IMG/VR virus record: IMGVR_UViG_3300020191_000034
Coordinates: 1-36,333 of that record
Origin: a virus
Reading direction: 5' to 3' (one strand)
DNA: 36,333 nucleotides
The notes under the pieces were generated by a model. It was not told where the DNA came from and did not search any database. It was given only the letters and a program-made list of their open reading frames with translations. This document shows, one piece after another, positions 21,449 through 30,865 of this stretch (position 1 is its first letter; every line of letters begins with the position of its first letter). Made by a program: the position numbers and the translations under genes.

Positions 21449-22642
21449 ATGCCTATAGGCAGTGGAACAGTAAGGATGTCAGAAATTCGTACAGAGTGGG
21501 GACGCTCTGGAACGATTAAGATGTCTGAAATGTACAGGGGTGGTAGCCATGTCCTCGCAAAAGCAGGCAACAATGGTTCTACTAATCTTGCTGCCTCTGT
21601 TCCTACCTCTGGTGCTATTCGCTTTGTTGACTTTCGTGATACTGCAAAAGGCTTTCGTAAAACCTATAGCAGTGGCGCAACCAACCAGGATGCGTCATCC
21701 GTGTTTGGATCAGACTACGGTGTTAACTACCCAAAAGAGATCGTAGTAAACAGCGGCGTAGAACTGGGTGCAACCAGTACATCACAAGAAGCACTGCAGA
21801 TAGACAGTGGTTTGGCTGGTGGATTGACGATTACCAACAACGGCACATTGAGTGGCGCTGGCGGTGCTGCTGGTAGCGCAGGCGGCGATGCTTTCCAAGC
21901 TGACGTTGCCTGTACTCTCATCAACAATGGTACAATCCGTGCTGGTGGCGGAGGCGGTGGCTCTGGAGGATCGGGTGGCTCTGGCGGCACGGGTGGCCAA
22001 GGATCGACCAGCTCTACTTCTTTAGGTAACAGATCATCCCCCGGCACAACGGGGCAGCACCATTACTACCGCAATATTTATTACGGTCACTACCAAATTA
22101 GATGGCAAGGCTCTGGTTTGAGAACAGGCACGCAAGGCGGTCAAGCCGTCCCGTGGGATAGTGGTGGTTATCGTTACAATTCTGGCTTTTCGGTTTGGTT
22201 AAATGCTGGTGGTGGCGATTACTACTACGATCTTTACAGAGATCAATTCATCACAAATTACACCTATTATAATGGCGGCGCTGGTGGCTCTGGCGGTTCA
22301 GGTGGTTCTGGTGGTGTAGGTCAAGGTTATGGCCAATCTGCTACGTCAGGCTCTTCTGGTAGTGGCGGTTCTGGTGGCTCTGGAGGTGGCACGAATGCCG
22401 GTTCTGGTGGCACGGGCGGAACTGGCGGAAGTGGTGGTGCTGGAGGTGGCTACGGTGCGTCTGGTTCATCAGGAAATACTGGTTCAACAGGAAACACTGG
22501 TGGCAACGGCAACCATACCAATGGTTCTGGCGGCTCTGGCGGCAGCGGTGGGTCTAGTGGTGCAGCAGCAGGAAAATACATCCGCGGTTTAAGCAATGTA
22601 ACCTTGACCCAAAACGGAACTGTCCAAGGCGGGACTGCTTAA
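21449..22642 (+). CDS. Glycine-rich tail fibre adhesin B (397 aa)
   Basis: This is a paralogue of adhesin A. Residues about 68-165 match nearly residue for residue (GFRKTYSSGATNQDASSVFG), as do the Gly-rich bundle (about 277-375) and the last 20 residues. The N-terminal 30 residues differ (GTVRMSEIRTEWGRSGTIKM). The central section at about 186-274 is unrelated: it is His/Tyr/Arg-rich (QHHYYRNIYYGHYQIRWQ; GGDYYYDLYRDQFITNYTYY). It is probably the second receptor-binding tip, with a different ligand. The ATG starts immediately after the previous stop. Confidence 0.83.
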   Translation: MPIGSGTVRMSEIRTEWGRSGTIKMSEMYRGGSHVLAKAGNNGSTNLAASVPTSGAIRFVDFRDTAKGFRKTYSSGATNQDASSVFGSDYGVNYPKEIVVNSGVELGATSTSQEALQIDSGLAGGLTITNNGTLSGAGGAAGSAGGDAFQADVACTLINNGTIRAGGGGGGSGGSGGSGGTGGQGSTSSTSLGNRSSPGTTGQHHYYRNIYYGHYQIRWQGSGLRTGTQGGQAVPWDSGGYRYNSGFSVWLNAGGGDYYYDLYRDQFITNYTYYNGGAGGSGGSGGSGGVGQGYGQSATSGSSGSGGSGGSGGGTNAGSGGTGGTGGSGGAGGGYGASGSSGNTGSTGNTGGNGNHTNGSGGSGGSGGSSGAAAGKYIRGLSNVTLTQNGTVQGGTA

Positions 22643-22866
22643 TGGAAATGGCATTGATCATAGACACTCTTGTTGGCCTTGTTATTGGCGGCTTGGCATA
22701 CTTTCTTTCAAGCCAAGCAAAAGAACTTAAGCGAGTAGAAGTTCTTCTTTCACGTACAAGGGAAGACTACGCGACTCGTAATGATTTGCGGGATGATATG
22801 TCTCGTTTAGTTGACGCTCTACATAGAGTCGAGGACAAGCTCGACCGCGCACTGAGCAAGGAGTAG
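22642..22866 (+). CDS. Small membrane protein with coiled coil (74 aa)
   Basis: The ATG overlaps the adhesin B stop (TAATG); a second ATG is at 22648. Residues 4-22 form one transmembrane helix (LIIDTLVGLVIGGLAYFLS). The rest is a charged coiled coil (LKRVEVLLSRTREDYATRND; RDDMSRLVDALHRVEDKLDR). The plan suits a membrane-anchored virion or lysis accessory protein. It lies between fibre and ejection-type genes, far from the lysis cassette. I cannot assign a function. Confidence 0.68.
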   Translation: MEMALIIDTLVGLVIGGLAYFLSSQAKELKRVEVLLSRTREDYATRNDLRDDMSRLVDALHRVEDKLDRALSKE

Positions 22867-22869
22867 ATT

Positions 22870-24819
22870 ATGGCTCGAACAGAATTTAGCGGCTTTGATG
22901 ATGGCGACCTTCGCAAAATCGCCAACAGATTAGGCTTCAGTTCGTCTGCGCCTCTATCTCAATTGGCTAGCTTCTTGTCAGAGAACCCCGCAAAAGCAAG
23001 ACAGTTTATGAAAGTGCAGAACGCAGCCGTAAAAAAGATGGCTGTTGGCGGAAATGTTACTAGGAAGAAAACAGATACAGATCCTCTAGCGCAGCAGTAT
23101 GGTCAGGGTTTCAGCGACCCAGACATGGCAGGCATTCAAAACATCTCAGCAGGAAGACTTACATCGGCAGGTGACTTCATCACCGAAGATGCAAGACTGC
23201 AAGCAACTGCTATCGATGGAACAGATGAGAGCCAATACATAGGTCCGACAGCCGGACAGGCTGCAGCGACCACCCCTGCTGCCACAGTTACGCAGGGTAC
23301 GGCTACGACAGCAGCAGCCCCAACAACGATGACTGCCAATACGGTAGATAACGTAGCCCAGAGTGCAGACAATCTTGCTTCAACTCTTTCTCAAAACACT
23401 GCAGCGCAAGGCACAGTAGGTGATAATTCACTGTTGACTGCGGCTACACAAACCCCAGCTACAACCGCACTTGCAGGACAGCAAGCCCAACAGATAAATC
23501 AAGCACAACAAATCACCGCTCCCACTAGAACGCTTCAGGAAGGCGAGACTTTTTCTGGGGCAGTAGATATGACTGCAGCCAACACAATGGCTGACCAGAC
23601 AGCTTCTACAGCCGCTACAGCCACGCCTACGCAGCAAGCTACGGTACAGGGTCAACTGTCAAACTTGATGCAGGACTTCGAGGGTGGTCAAACCCCGGCG
23701 TGGGCTGCGGGGGCTATGCGCCGTGCAGAGGATACTTTAGCGGCCCGTGGCCTTGGCGCTTCGACTATAGCAGGACAAGCGATCATCCAAGCAGCTATGG
23801 AATCAGCTATGCCTATCGCTCAGGCAGATGCTCAAACGATTGCTGGTTTTGAGATCAAGAATCTGTCGAACAGGCAGCAGTCTGCAATGATGGCAGCACA
23901 GCAACGTGCGCAGTTCCTGCAGCTAGATTTCAATCAGGACTTTCAAGCGCGTGTGGCTAATGCTGCTAGGATTGCCGATGTCGCCAATAGAAACTTCTCA
24001 GCAGAGCAGCAGGTGGCACTGGAGAATGCACGACTAGCGCAGACGGTTGATATCCAGAATATGAATGCAAGGCAGGCCATTACGATGGCACAAGTTGCTC
24101 AGATGTCTACGCTGGAACGGCAGAACCTTACAAACCAACAGGCAGCAGCAGTGCAGAATGCACAGGCCTTCCTGCAGACCGACATGACTAATCTGTCGTA
24201 TGAACAGCAGACGGCGCAGATAAACAGTCAAGCTCGTATTCAGAGCATGTTTAGCGACACTGCAGCAACCAACGCTGCCCGTCAGTTCAACGCCACTAGC
24301 TCCAATCAGACTGACCAGTTCTTCGCTAACCTTGATGCATCTGTATCGCAGTTTAACGCCACACAATCTAACTCGATGTCGCAATACAATGCAGGTCAGA
24401 CCAACGCTATATCGCAGTTCAATACACAGCTAAAAAATCAAAGAGAGCAGTTCAACGCACAGAACCGCCTTGTAGTTGATCAAGCTAACGCACAGTGGCG
24501 CAGACAGATTGCTACGGCTGACACAGCAGCGGTGAACTTTGCCAATCAGTTTAATGCTGAAGCACTGCTGGATGCATCTACCACTGCATACAACGACCTA
24601 TGGCAGTACAACCGTGATCTTCTGGAGTGGGCTTGGACATCGTCAGAGAACGATAAGTCGCGCATGACAGAGATGGCTATCTCAGAGATTAACGCAAAGA
24701 CCCGGACGGATCTCGCCAAGATGGCGCAGGACCAGTCTAACAGTGAAGCCATCGGCGGTTTCATCTTCGACATTGTCAAGCCGGGCATATCCGACTTCGT
24801 CGGCGGATTGTTTGGATAG
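22870..24819 (+). CDS. Gln/Asn/Ala-rich virion protein, probable ejection protein (649 aa)
   Basis: Residues 1-60 are a small domain (EFSGFDDGDLRKIANRLGFS). Residues about 100-260 are Thr/Ala/Gln-rich and disordered-looking. From about 260 to 620 it is a long helical region with Gln/Asn repeats (PAWAAGAMRRAEDTLAARGL; then motifs such as RQFNATSSNQTDQFFANLD, SQFNATQSNSMSQYNAGQTN). The last 25 residues are an amphipathic, membrane-like end (GGFIFDIVKPGISDFVGGLF). Long soluble helices with an amphipathic tail fit proteins that leave the capsid and cross the host envelope. It could instead be a tail-needle component. Confidence 0.7.
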   Translation: MARTEFSGFDDGDLRKIANRLGFSSSAPLSQLASFLSENPAKARQFMKVQNAAVKKMAVGGNVTRKKTDTDPLAQQYGQGFSDPDMAGIQNISAGRLTSAGDFITEDARLQATAIDGTDESQYIGPTAGQAAATTPAATVTQGTATTAAAPTTMTANTVDNVAQSADNLASTLSQNTAAQGTVGDNSLLTAATQTPATTALAGQQAQQINQAQQITAPTRTLQEGETFSGAVDMTAANTMADQTASTAATATPTQQATVQGQLSNLMQDFEGGQTPAWAAGAMRRAEDTLAARGLGASTIAGQAIIQAAMESAMPIAQADAQTIAGFEIKNLSNRQQSAMMAAQQRAQFLQLDFNQDFQARVANAARIADVANRNFSAEQQVALENARLAQTVDIQNMNARQAITMAQVAQMSTLERQNLTNQQAAAVQNAQAFLQTDMTNLSYEQQTAQINSQARIQSMFSDTAATNAARQFNATSSNQTDQFFANLDASVSQFNATQSNSMSQYNAGQTNAISQFNTQLKNQREQFNAQNRLVVDQANAQWRRQIATADTAAVNFANQFNAEALLDASTTAYNDLWQYNRDLLEWAWTSSENDKSRMTEMAISEINAKTRTDLAKMAQDQSNSEAIGGFIFDIVKPGISDFVGGLFG

Positions 24820-24828
24820 GGATTAAAG

Positions 24829-25071
24829 ATGTCTAACGATACAGCAAGCAAAGCTTACATTGAGATAATGCGGCTAGTGAACGAGCAAGATGCTCAATCG
24901 GGTCGGTTCAAAGCCGATGTTCAGGATCGCATGCTTGGCATGATGCGGCGGCAAGCTAACGCCCCTGAAAAGCCAGCACCATCTCAAGCTATGGGCGCGA
25001 CACAGGATCAGAAAAGCTACATAGCCAACTATGTGCGCACTATCCAGCAGATGTACGGAGATGCTCAATGA
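24829..25071 (+). CDS. Small hypothetical late protein (80 aa)
   Basis: Soluble and helix-rich (ASKAYIEIMRLVNEQDAQSG; FKADVQDRMLGMMRRQ; QKSYIANYVRTIQQMYGD). It lies 9 nt after the previous gene, and its stop overlaps the next start (ATGA at 25068-25071), so the two are translationally coupled. I do not recognise it. Its position among virion genes suggests a minor structural or assembly role. Confidence 0.7.
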   Translation: MSNDTASKAYIEIMRLVNEQDAQSGRFKADVQDRMLGMMRRQANAPEKPAPSQAMGATQDQKSYIANYVRTIQQMYGDAQ

Positions 25072-25583
25072 GAAGTCCTGAAAACCCCCTTCTCGATGGC
25101 CCTATACCCGGACAATCTTTAACGACTGAACCGGGCAATCGTCCGTGGGAAAATCCACCAAAGATGTCGACGCTCGAAGAAGCCGTAGACTTCTACATGA
25201 AGCGTCTGTCTGACCCAGAGATGATGAACAGGATGCTGGACATCCTTGAAGAAACTGAACTGCCTATCACTGCGCTTGTCGAAGTGATGACAATGGGTGG
25301 TGTTATGCAGGGTCTTCACAGCGTAGACATCAGCGTCATGATCAGCCCGATCCTTGTAGAGTTTATCAAAGGCGCAGCCGACAAAGCGGGAATTGAATAC
25401 ACGCTTGGCACTGAAACAGAAGGCCAACATAGCCCAGAGTTGCTTCGCTCTGTAATTACAGAGATGCGAGACAAGCCGCCTGTGGAAGCGGTAGATGATC
25501 CGTTTTTATCGGATGCAGCCCCTGCCCCAGAACCTGAAGAAGAGCCAGTGGTTGAAAGCCTCATGGCAAGACGGAGTGCATAG
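25068..25583 (+). CDS. Conserved-type structural protein with NPLLDGPIPGQSLT motif (171 aa)
   Basis: Start ATGA overlaps the previous stop. It begins SPENPLLDGPIPGQSLTTEP and GNRPWENPPKMSTLEEAVDF, continues YMKRLSDPEMMNRMLDILEE, and has the hydrophobic helix-rich LVEVMTMGGVMQGLHSVDIS and MISPILVEFIKGAADKAGI. I recall this pattern (N-P-L...PGQSLT...PWENPP) from a virion-associated protein in many marine podo- and myophages, with unknown role. The acidic Pro-rich C-terminus (PAPEPEEEPVVESLMARR) looks disordered. Confidence 0.75.
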   Translation: MRSPENPLLDGPIPGQSLTTEPGNRPWENPPKMSTLEEAVDFYMKRLSDPEMMNRMLDILEETELPITALVEVMTMGGVMQGLHSVDISVMISPILVEFIKGAADKAGIEYTLGTETEGQHSPELLRSVITEMRDKPPVEAVDDPFLSDAAPAPEPEEEPVVESLMARRSA

Positions 25584-25585
25584 AT

Positions 25586-27469
25586 ATGGCATTTAGTATA
25601 GCAGCAGGACTTGCCGGGTTTTCCAAGCGGGGCATGCAGTTCAATGATGAGCAGCGTCAGCTTACAAACGACAACATCAAGACAGCCGTTAATCTGGTGG
25701 CTACGGATGCACTTGAGCAACGCCGAGCTAGAAAAACAGTAAGAACTCAATACGTGGATACAGCAGAAAAGCTGAGTTCATTGGGGCTTAACGGTGCGCA
25801 GATAGAAGCTGCCTATGCAAGATATGGCAATGATGCAGGCACAACCATAGGGAGTGAACTGAAAGCACATACAATTGCTTGGCAAGATCAGCAAAGACGT
25901 GATGGTAAGCCCACAGAGTGGACTAAGAACGATACAATTGACTGGCTGAATAAAACTATTGCTGTACCAGAAGGTGCAGTCAGCAGACCTATTGACGTGC
26001 AAGCAGCGGCTTATGTCGATACTCGCATGCCGCAGACAACTGCTGACTTCGGTGCGCTTGCACAGAGTATTGTTGCTGGCTCTGGTGAAATCACTATGCG
26101 TCCGTCAGACAAACGCGCTGATGCTATTCGCAATCAAATGCTGTCGTCTTTCCAAGCAGCTTCTGGTGGTATTGAAGAGACGCAGCCAGGTGCAGTGTTC
26201 AACGCCTCTGGTGCGACAGTAAACATGCAACCTAATGCAATCGATGCGCTCGATTTCAGGACGAAATCAGCTACGACAGAGACAGCAGAAAATCAGTCAA
26301 CGATTACAGGTGCTGAAGCTAAATATGCGGATGTAAAGGGCGGACTTCAGATTGAAGCCCTCACCACACGAAATCTTCTCGACAAAGACAATTTAGCTTT
26401 CTTGAAAGAACAGCAACCCCTACTGCTCGAACAGCTTGAAGCGCGGATCGAGGGGCTGAACTTGGACAACGCTCTGGCCGAAGCCACTCAAGCAGATAAC
26501 ATTGAAAAATCATCACTTGCGGTTGCTCTAGATAGATTGCGCGAGGACGCAATGGGTCTAGATATCCAACTCAAAGAACTGAAGCTTGAACAAGACCCAC
26601 AACTGTTTGAGAAGCAGATGGAGCAGCTTGGCCTTAATATCACCGCTGCTACATACGACAACATGATGAAGAAGGTAGACGCAAGCACTGCAGGCATTCG
26701 TGCTAGCCTCGCTCTTCAGCTACAGCGTATCCAAGTCGAACAGGGCAGTCTTCGTACTACACTTCTGGGTGAGCAGATCGAAGGCGAACAGAACAAGAAT
26801 GCTCTGGCGGGTGTTAATTCAGAAATTCTTGATCAGCGTCTGGCACTGCTTAAAGAGCAGGTCGCTGATGCACGGACGCCAGCCACGTTCCAAGCTGCAA
26901 TCCTTGAGATTGATGGTGCGTTGCAGGATGTCGATCCATCTGATCCTGAATACGATCAGCTTATAGAATCAAAAGACAACGTCCTTGCTTCACTGGCCAT
27001 GTACACAGATGCCACCACTAAGGATAGAGCAAGCACTGATCCTAAATTCCCTTCACTGACATCTAATTACAATACCACTTTGAAAGCCAAGCTGAATGCG
27101 AAGGGCTTGGACGGAAAGATTAAGTATCTGAAAGATGAAGTGACAGGTGCTGTAACACCTACATGGGAAGGCACTGACGACGCTAGGGTGGCATTCACAA
27201 CTGTAGTCGAAAGACACAGAGCAACTTACGCCAATGCTATTCGAGGATTTGAGCAAGGTCCGGAGGCTATTGCAGCTCTCGGTCTAACCTTCGACCGGAT
27301 TCCTGTGAATGACGTGTATGTTGGATCGCCTAGTGGTAGCGGCGGTGCTCAAACTGTCATATCCCCACTTACAAGGTCGCAGCTTGGAACAGTCTACATG
27401 ATGCCTGATGGTACGCTGGTTCAAGTAATAGAAAAAGACGGTAAGCCCCATCTTGATACAATCGATTAA
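25586..27469 (+). CDS. Probable internal virion / ejection protein (627 aa)
   Basis: It begins AFSIAAGLAGFSKRGMQFND, with a short hydrophobic start, then long helices (DDA-type segments such as TDALEQRRARKTVRTQYVD; LEQLEARIEGLNLDNALAEA; LKEQVADARTPATFQAAILE). Residues about 480-627 look like a smaller folded domain (VYVGSPSGSGGAQTVISPLT; GTVYMMPDGTLVQVIEKDGK). No lytic transglycosylase or peptidase motif is visible. With the 1128-aa and 927-aa products it makes a set comparable with the three core proteins of T7-like podophages, although I see no sequence resemblance to them. Confidence 0.72.
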   Translation: MAFSIAAGLAGFSKRGMQFNDEQRQLTNDNIKTAVNLVATDALEQRRARKTVRTQYVDTAEKLSSLGLNGAQIEAAYARYGNDAGTTIGSELKAHTIAWQDQQRRDGKPTEWTKNDTIDWLNKTIAVPEGAVSRPIDVQAAAYVDTRMPQTTADFGALAQSIVAGSGEITMRPSDKRADAIRNQMLSSFQAASGGIEETQPGAVFNASGATVNMQPNAIDALDFRTKSATTETAENQSTITGAEAKYADVKGGLQIEALTTRNLLDKDNLAFLKEQQPLLLEQLEARIEGLNLDNALAEATQADNIEKSSLAVALDRLREDAMGLDIQLKELKLEQDPQLFEKQMEQLGLNITAATYDNMMKKVDASTAGIRASLALQLQRIQVEQGSLRTTLLGEQIEGEQNKNALAGVNSEILDQRLALLKEQVADARTPATFQAAILEIDGALQDVDPSDPEYDQLIESKDNVLASLAMYTDATTKDRASTDPKFPSLTSNYNTTLKAKLNAKGLDGKIKYLKDEVTGAVTPTWEGTDDARVAFTTVVERHRATYANAIRGFEQGPEAIAALGLTFDRIPVNDVYVGSPSGSGGAQTVISPLTRSQLGTVYMMPDGTLVQVIEKDGKPHLDTID

Positions 27470-27478
27470 GGCAGATTC

Positions 27479-30400
27479 ATGGCTATAATTTATACTCAAG
27501 AAGACGGGTTTGCCGATGATGATACTAATGCTGCTATACCGACTCGTCGCACTAGACCTACACCAGATGACATTACCGTTGATGGGTTGGCTTCTAATGA
27601 AGGCTACCTAAACAACGTCCGTGCCTACATGTCTGACAGGCTTGGCGATAAGGGAAAGCAGCAGGATGATGAAGAAAACGAAGATTACGTAGAACGGTTT
27701 TTGACCCACATGCGGTCATTTGAAAACCGCTCCATAGAGCTTACTGGTCAGATCGACTACATGCGCAAGGCAAACGCAGATCAGCGCAAGAAGTTTTTAA
27801 ACGCATACACCTTGTACAACCAGCTTCCCGGCTTCATGAGTGAAGGTGGCGGTGGCGTGGGCAGCGCTATTGCTGACTATGCGTATTACAATATAGCTGA
27901 TCCTGTTAATATCGCCGGTCTTGGTGTTGGCAGTATTGCTGCCAAGCAACTGGCAAAGCAGGGTGTAAAAGGACTGATGCTGGGTATGGCCAGATACGGT
28001 GCTGTTCCGTTTTTGACGGACGGCACTATTGGTGCTGGCATGGACTTAGGTCTGCAAAAGGTAGAGAAAGAAACAGGCATTCGCGACGAATACGATTTTG
28101 GTCGTACCGGCATAGCATTTGGTGCTTCTGGAGCAGGCAGTGCAGCGGCGCAGGGCATTGGGCTTGGTTTATCAAAGGGGGTAAACTCGGTCTTTGGTAG
28201 AGACTTAGCGGATGAAGGAACAGAAGCCCTGCTCGATGCTAATGCGGATCGCGCACTAGCTCGTAACGATGGCAACAGAACACCTGAACAAGTAGCCATT
28301 GATTCACTCGATCCAGATCCAGTCCGTACAGCGCGTGTAAAAGCATCTCCGAATACGCCAGACGCACCCTTTGATGCGCCTCGTGGCAGGGCTATTTTGG
28401 ATAGGATGGCCGGTGAATCGGGTGACATGATAAGCCCAGAACTAAGACTGGATATCAACAGATATGTTTATGATTTCCTCAATGAAATGCTTGAGGACTT
28501 GCCAAACAAAGAACTCGCTCTTCAGCTACGAACCCCCTCTGGTGAGCGAGTAGCCGATGAGCAGATTTCAGATACAGTATTCCGTGTATTGCAAAACGAG
28601 GATCTTGTAGGTCGGTTGGACGAAGACGCTCTGAGTGGTGCTCTAGCAAGAAACGGCGTATCTGCTGAAGAGTTTGCACAGATATACCGTGTAACTGTAG
28701 GCGATGCTGCTCGACAGATGAACGCCGCTAGCCAGTTTGCAAAGAAACTCGCCAGAGCCGGTGTTCTTGATAGGACACGTACAGATGCACTTACAGCTTA
28801 CCTGACCGATAAGAAACCTGTCGGCATAATTCAAAGGGGCGTTCAAGCCTTCGCCAATCCCACCGGAACAGCAATGACGCTGGATAGAAACCGGCGAGGT
28901 CTTCTGGTTTCACAGATTCCTACACTAATCCGAAATGTTGGAACTACTGGCATTAGAGGAACTATGGATGCGGCTGCAGACATTATCGATGCAGCAGGTT
29001 TTTACGCTATTCGTAAAGCGCAGAAGGCACTAGGTCAGGACGTACCTGATTATAGTCTTGGTTCTGCCTTGTCAGATGCATTTGGCATGGTGCGCAATCT
29101 CAACGATCAGGGCTTTAGTAAAGATGTTGTAGCAGCAACGCTCGGCAGCAACCCAAAGCTACTACAACAGATATCTAGAAGCCTGACAGATATCGGAGAT
29201 GGTGAACTAGCTGCCCCTGTGCGACTGTTGAATTACTTCAACATGACACACGACGGCCTTGTTAGACGAGCCATATATACGTCTGCTCTTGAAAAGCAGC
29301 TTAGACGGCAGACCGGCCTGAGCATTGCAGAGACAATAGCTAAAAAGGGCAAAGTTCCGCTGGAGTTCCAGCAGAAGGCAGTTAGAGAAGCATTAGAGTT
29401 TACGTTTGCTGACATGCCTACTGGCCCTTGGCAAAGTCGCTTTGTTCAATTGGTAGAGCGAATGCCGTTCATTGGCACGAGTGTCTTTACCTTCCCTCGA
29501 TTTACTGTATCTGCCCTAAACTTTACAGCTAACTATGTTCTTGGTGGCAAGGCAGGCAAAGGCGTTTACAAACTTGCTAGAGGCGCTGCCACTGGCAATG
29601 AAAAGTTTTTGAATGAAGGCATGACCGATGTGTCCAAAGGCATAATCGGAACATACATGCTGTTTGAATCGGTAGCACATCGGGCTGCAAACCAAGATGT
29701 GAAGTGGTTCGAGTACAGAGACGAAGAAGGTAAGATAGGCGATCTACGGCCCTTCTTCCCCTTAGCCCCCTACCTTCTGGTTGCAGACATACTCGTTAAA
29801 TACCCCAGACTACTGGGAGTAGATGTCCCCGATGTACCCGTAGAAAAAAGTCTGCTCAGGTCTGCTAGAAGAGGTCTTGGCAACCTTACCAACAATACCA
29901 TTGGAGACTCCGATTTCCGTGAAGACGTGGGTGAAATGGGTACAGGCAAGAGTCTGCCTACCCGTGACATTGTTGAAGGCTTATTAGGAACTAGGCTGGC
30001 GGGAACGCAGCTTTACATCATTGATGGCTTGTTCAAGGCAGCACAAACAGAAGGTGAACTTGGCGGAACAGCCAGCAAAGACTCAATTGGAAATCAAAAG
30101 TTGGCTGAATTAGCAGGCAACTTCTTTGGTGAATTGTTTGGTGGGCCACTTAACGTCAACTTTGTAACCGGATTAGTACGAGATATTGTTCGCACTTTTG
30201 ATAGCGAAGAAGCCATTGTGCGCGACATGAGAGGACAGCGTGGAAACACTACAGGCGGTCGTTTTGCCGACTCCTTCGTGACAGCGGCTACACGCGGCAT
30301 TCCTTACATGAATCAAGATAGACCGCCTTTGGAGAGCGCAACAAGACCCGGCAACCTTACGTATCAAAGTCCTCTAGTTACTACCTTTACAGGTATTAGA

Positions 30401-30865
30401 AAGACAGAAGCTCGTACTGGCTTAGAAGACGAAATTGTAAGACTTGGTATTACCTACAACGAAATCAATCCATCTACAGGTGACGCAGAAGCAAACCGGC
30501 TGCTGACTAAAGAACTCGGAATAGTAGCGCCTGACTTAGTGAATATATCTAGTGGTTCGTATCAGAACATGACTGATGCTGAAAAGAAAAATTACATAAT
30601 CGACACGTATGCCACAGCCCGAAGTATTGCTCGTGAAATAGCAATCGGAAAAAGCTCTATGGATACGGAAACTGTCACCGACGAAACAGGTAAGGAAAGA
30701 CAGTTTTCTGTATTTGACAGGCAGCAATGGGGCGCAACCCCTCAAAGAATTAGAACTGTAGTCAACCAATATTACATAAAAAATTTCGGGGCTACCGTTG
30801 AACAGCTAGGTGCATACCGTGCTGGCAATGCGTATGCCAAAGCCGAAAGAGGCAAGTTTAAGTAA
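27479..30865 (+). CDS. Very large probable internal virion / ejection protein (1128 aa)
   Basis: Soluble N-terminus, then a Gly/Ala-rich, membrane-like section at about 120-245 (GVGSAIADYAYYNIADPVNI; GSIAAKQLAKQGVKGLMLGM; GIAFGASGAGSAAAQGIGLG). This suggests several short membrane-active helices. The middle and C-terminal parts are mixed alpha. RFVQLVERMPFIGTSVFTFP and RFTVSALNFTANYVLGGKAG form a second hydrophobic stretch near 660-700. Such a layout fits an ejected channel component. No catalytic motif was found. It overlaps the next start by TAATG. Confidence 0.72.
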   Translation: MAIIYTQEDGFADDDTNAAIPTRRTRPTPDDITVDGLASNEGYLNNVRAYMSDRLGDKGKQQDDEENEDYVERFLTHMRSFENRSIELTGQIDYMRKANADQRKKFLNAYTLYNQLPGFMSEGGGGVGSAIADYAYYNIADPVNIAGLGVGSIAAKQLAKQGVKGLMLGMARYGAVPFLTDGTIGAGMDLGLQKVEKETGIRDEYDFGRTGIAFGASGAGSAAAQGIGLGLSKGVNSVFGRDLADEGTEALLDANADRALARNDGNRTPEQVAIDSLDPDPVRTARVKASPNTPDAPFDAPRGRAILDRMAGESGDMISPELRLDINRYVYDFLNEMLEDLPNKELALQLRTPSGERVADEQISDTVFRVLQNEDLVGRLDEDALSGALARNGVSAEEFAQIYRVTVGDAARQMNAASQFAKKLARAGVLDRTRTDALTAYLTDKKPVGIIQRGVQAFANPTGTAMTLDRNRRGLLVSQIPTLIRNVGTTGIRGTMDAAADIIDAAGFYAIRKAQKALGQDVPDYSLGSALSDAFGMVRNLNDQGFSKDVVAATLGSNPKLLQQISRSLTDIGDGELAAPVRLLNYFNMTHDGLVRRAIYTSALEKQLRRQTGLSIAETIAKKGKVPLEFQQKAVREALEFTFADMPTGPWQSRFVQLVERMPFIGTSVFTFPRFTVSALNFTANYVLGGKAGKGVYKLARGAATGNEKFLNEGMTDVSKGIIGTYMLFESVAHRAANQDVKWFEYRDEEGKIGDLRPFFPLAPYLLVADILVKYPRLLGVDVPDVPVEKSLLRSARRGLGNLTNNTIGDSDFREDVGEMGTGKSLPTRDIVEGLLGTRLAGTQLYIIDGLFKAAQTEGELGGTASKDSIGNQKLAELAGNFFGELFGGPLNVNFVTGLVRDIVRTFDSEEAIVRDMRGQRGNTTGGRFADSFVTAATRGIPYMNQDRPPLESATRPGNLTYQSPLVTTFTGIRKTEARTGLEDEIVRLGITYNEINPSTGDAEANRLLTKELGIVAPDLVNISSGSYQNMTDAEKKNYIIDTYATARSIAREIAIGKSSMDTETVTDETGKERQFSVFDRQQWGATPQRIRTVVNQYYIKNFGATVEQLGAYRAGNAYAKAERGKFK

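Noticed and set aside
18999-22642. Diversity-generating retroelement acting on the adhesins
   Set aside because: No reverse transcriptase gene or template-repeat RNA is visible, and the central sections differ in whole sequence instead of at adenine positions.
27886-28458. 190-codon leftward frame inside the 1128-aa gene
   Set aside because: It is antisense to a strong coding frame, with Ser/Ala/Pro-rich shadow composition and no promoter or SD.
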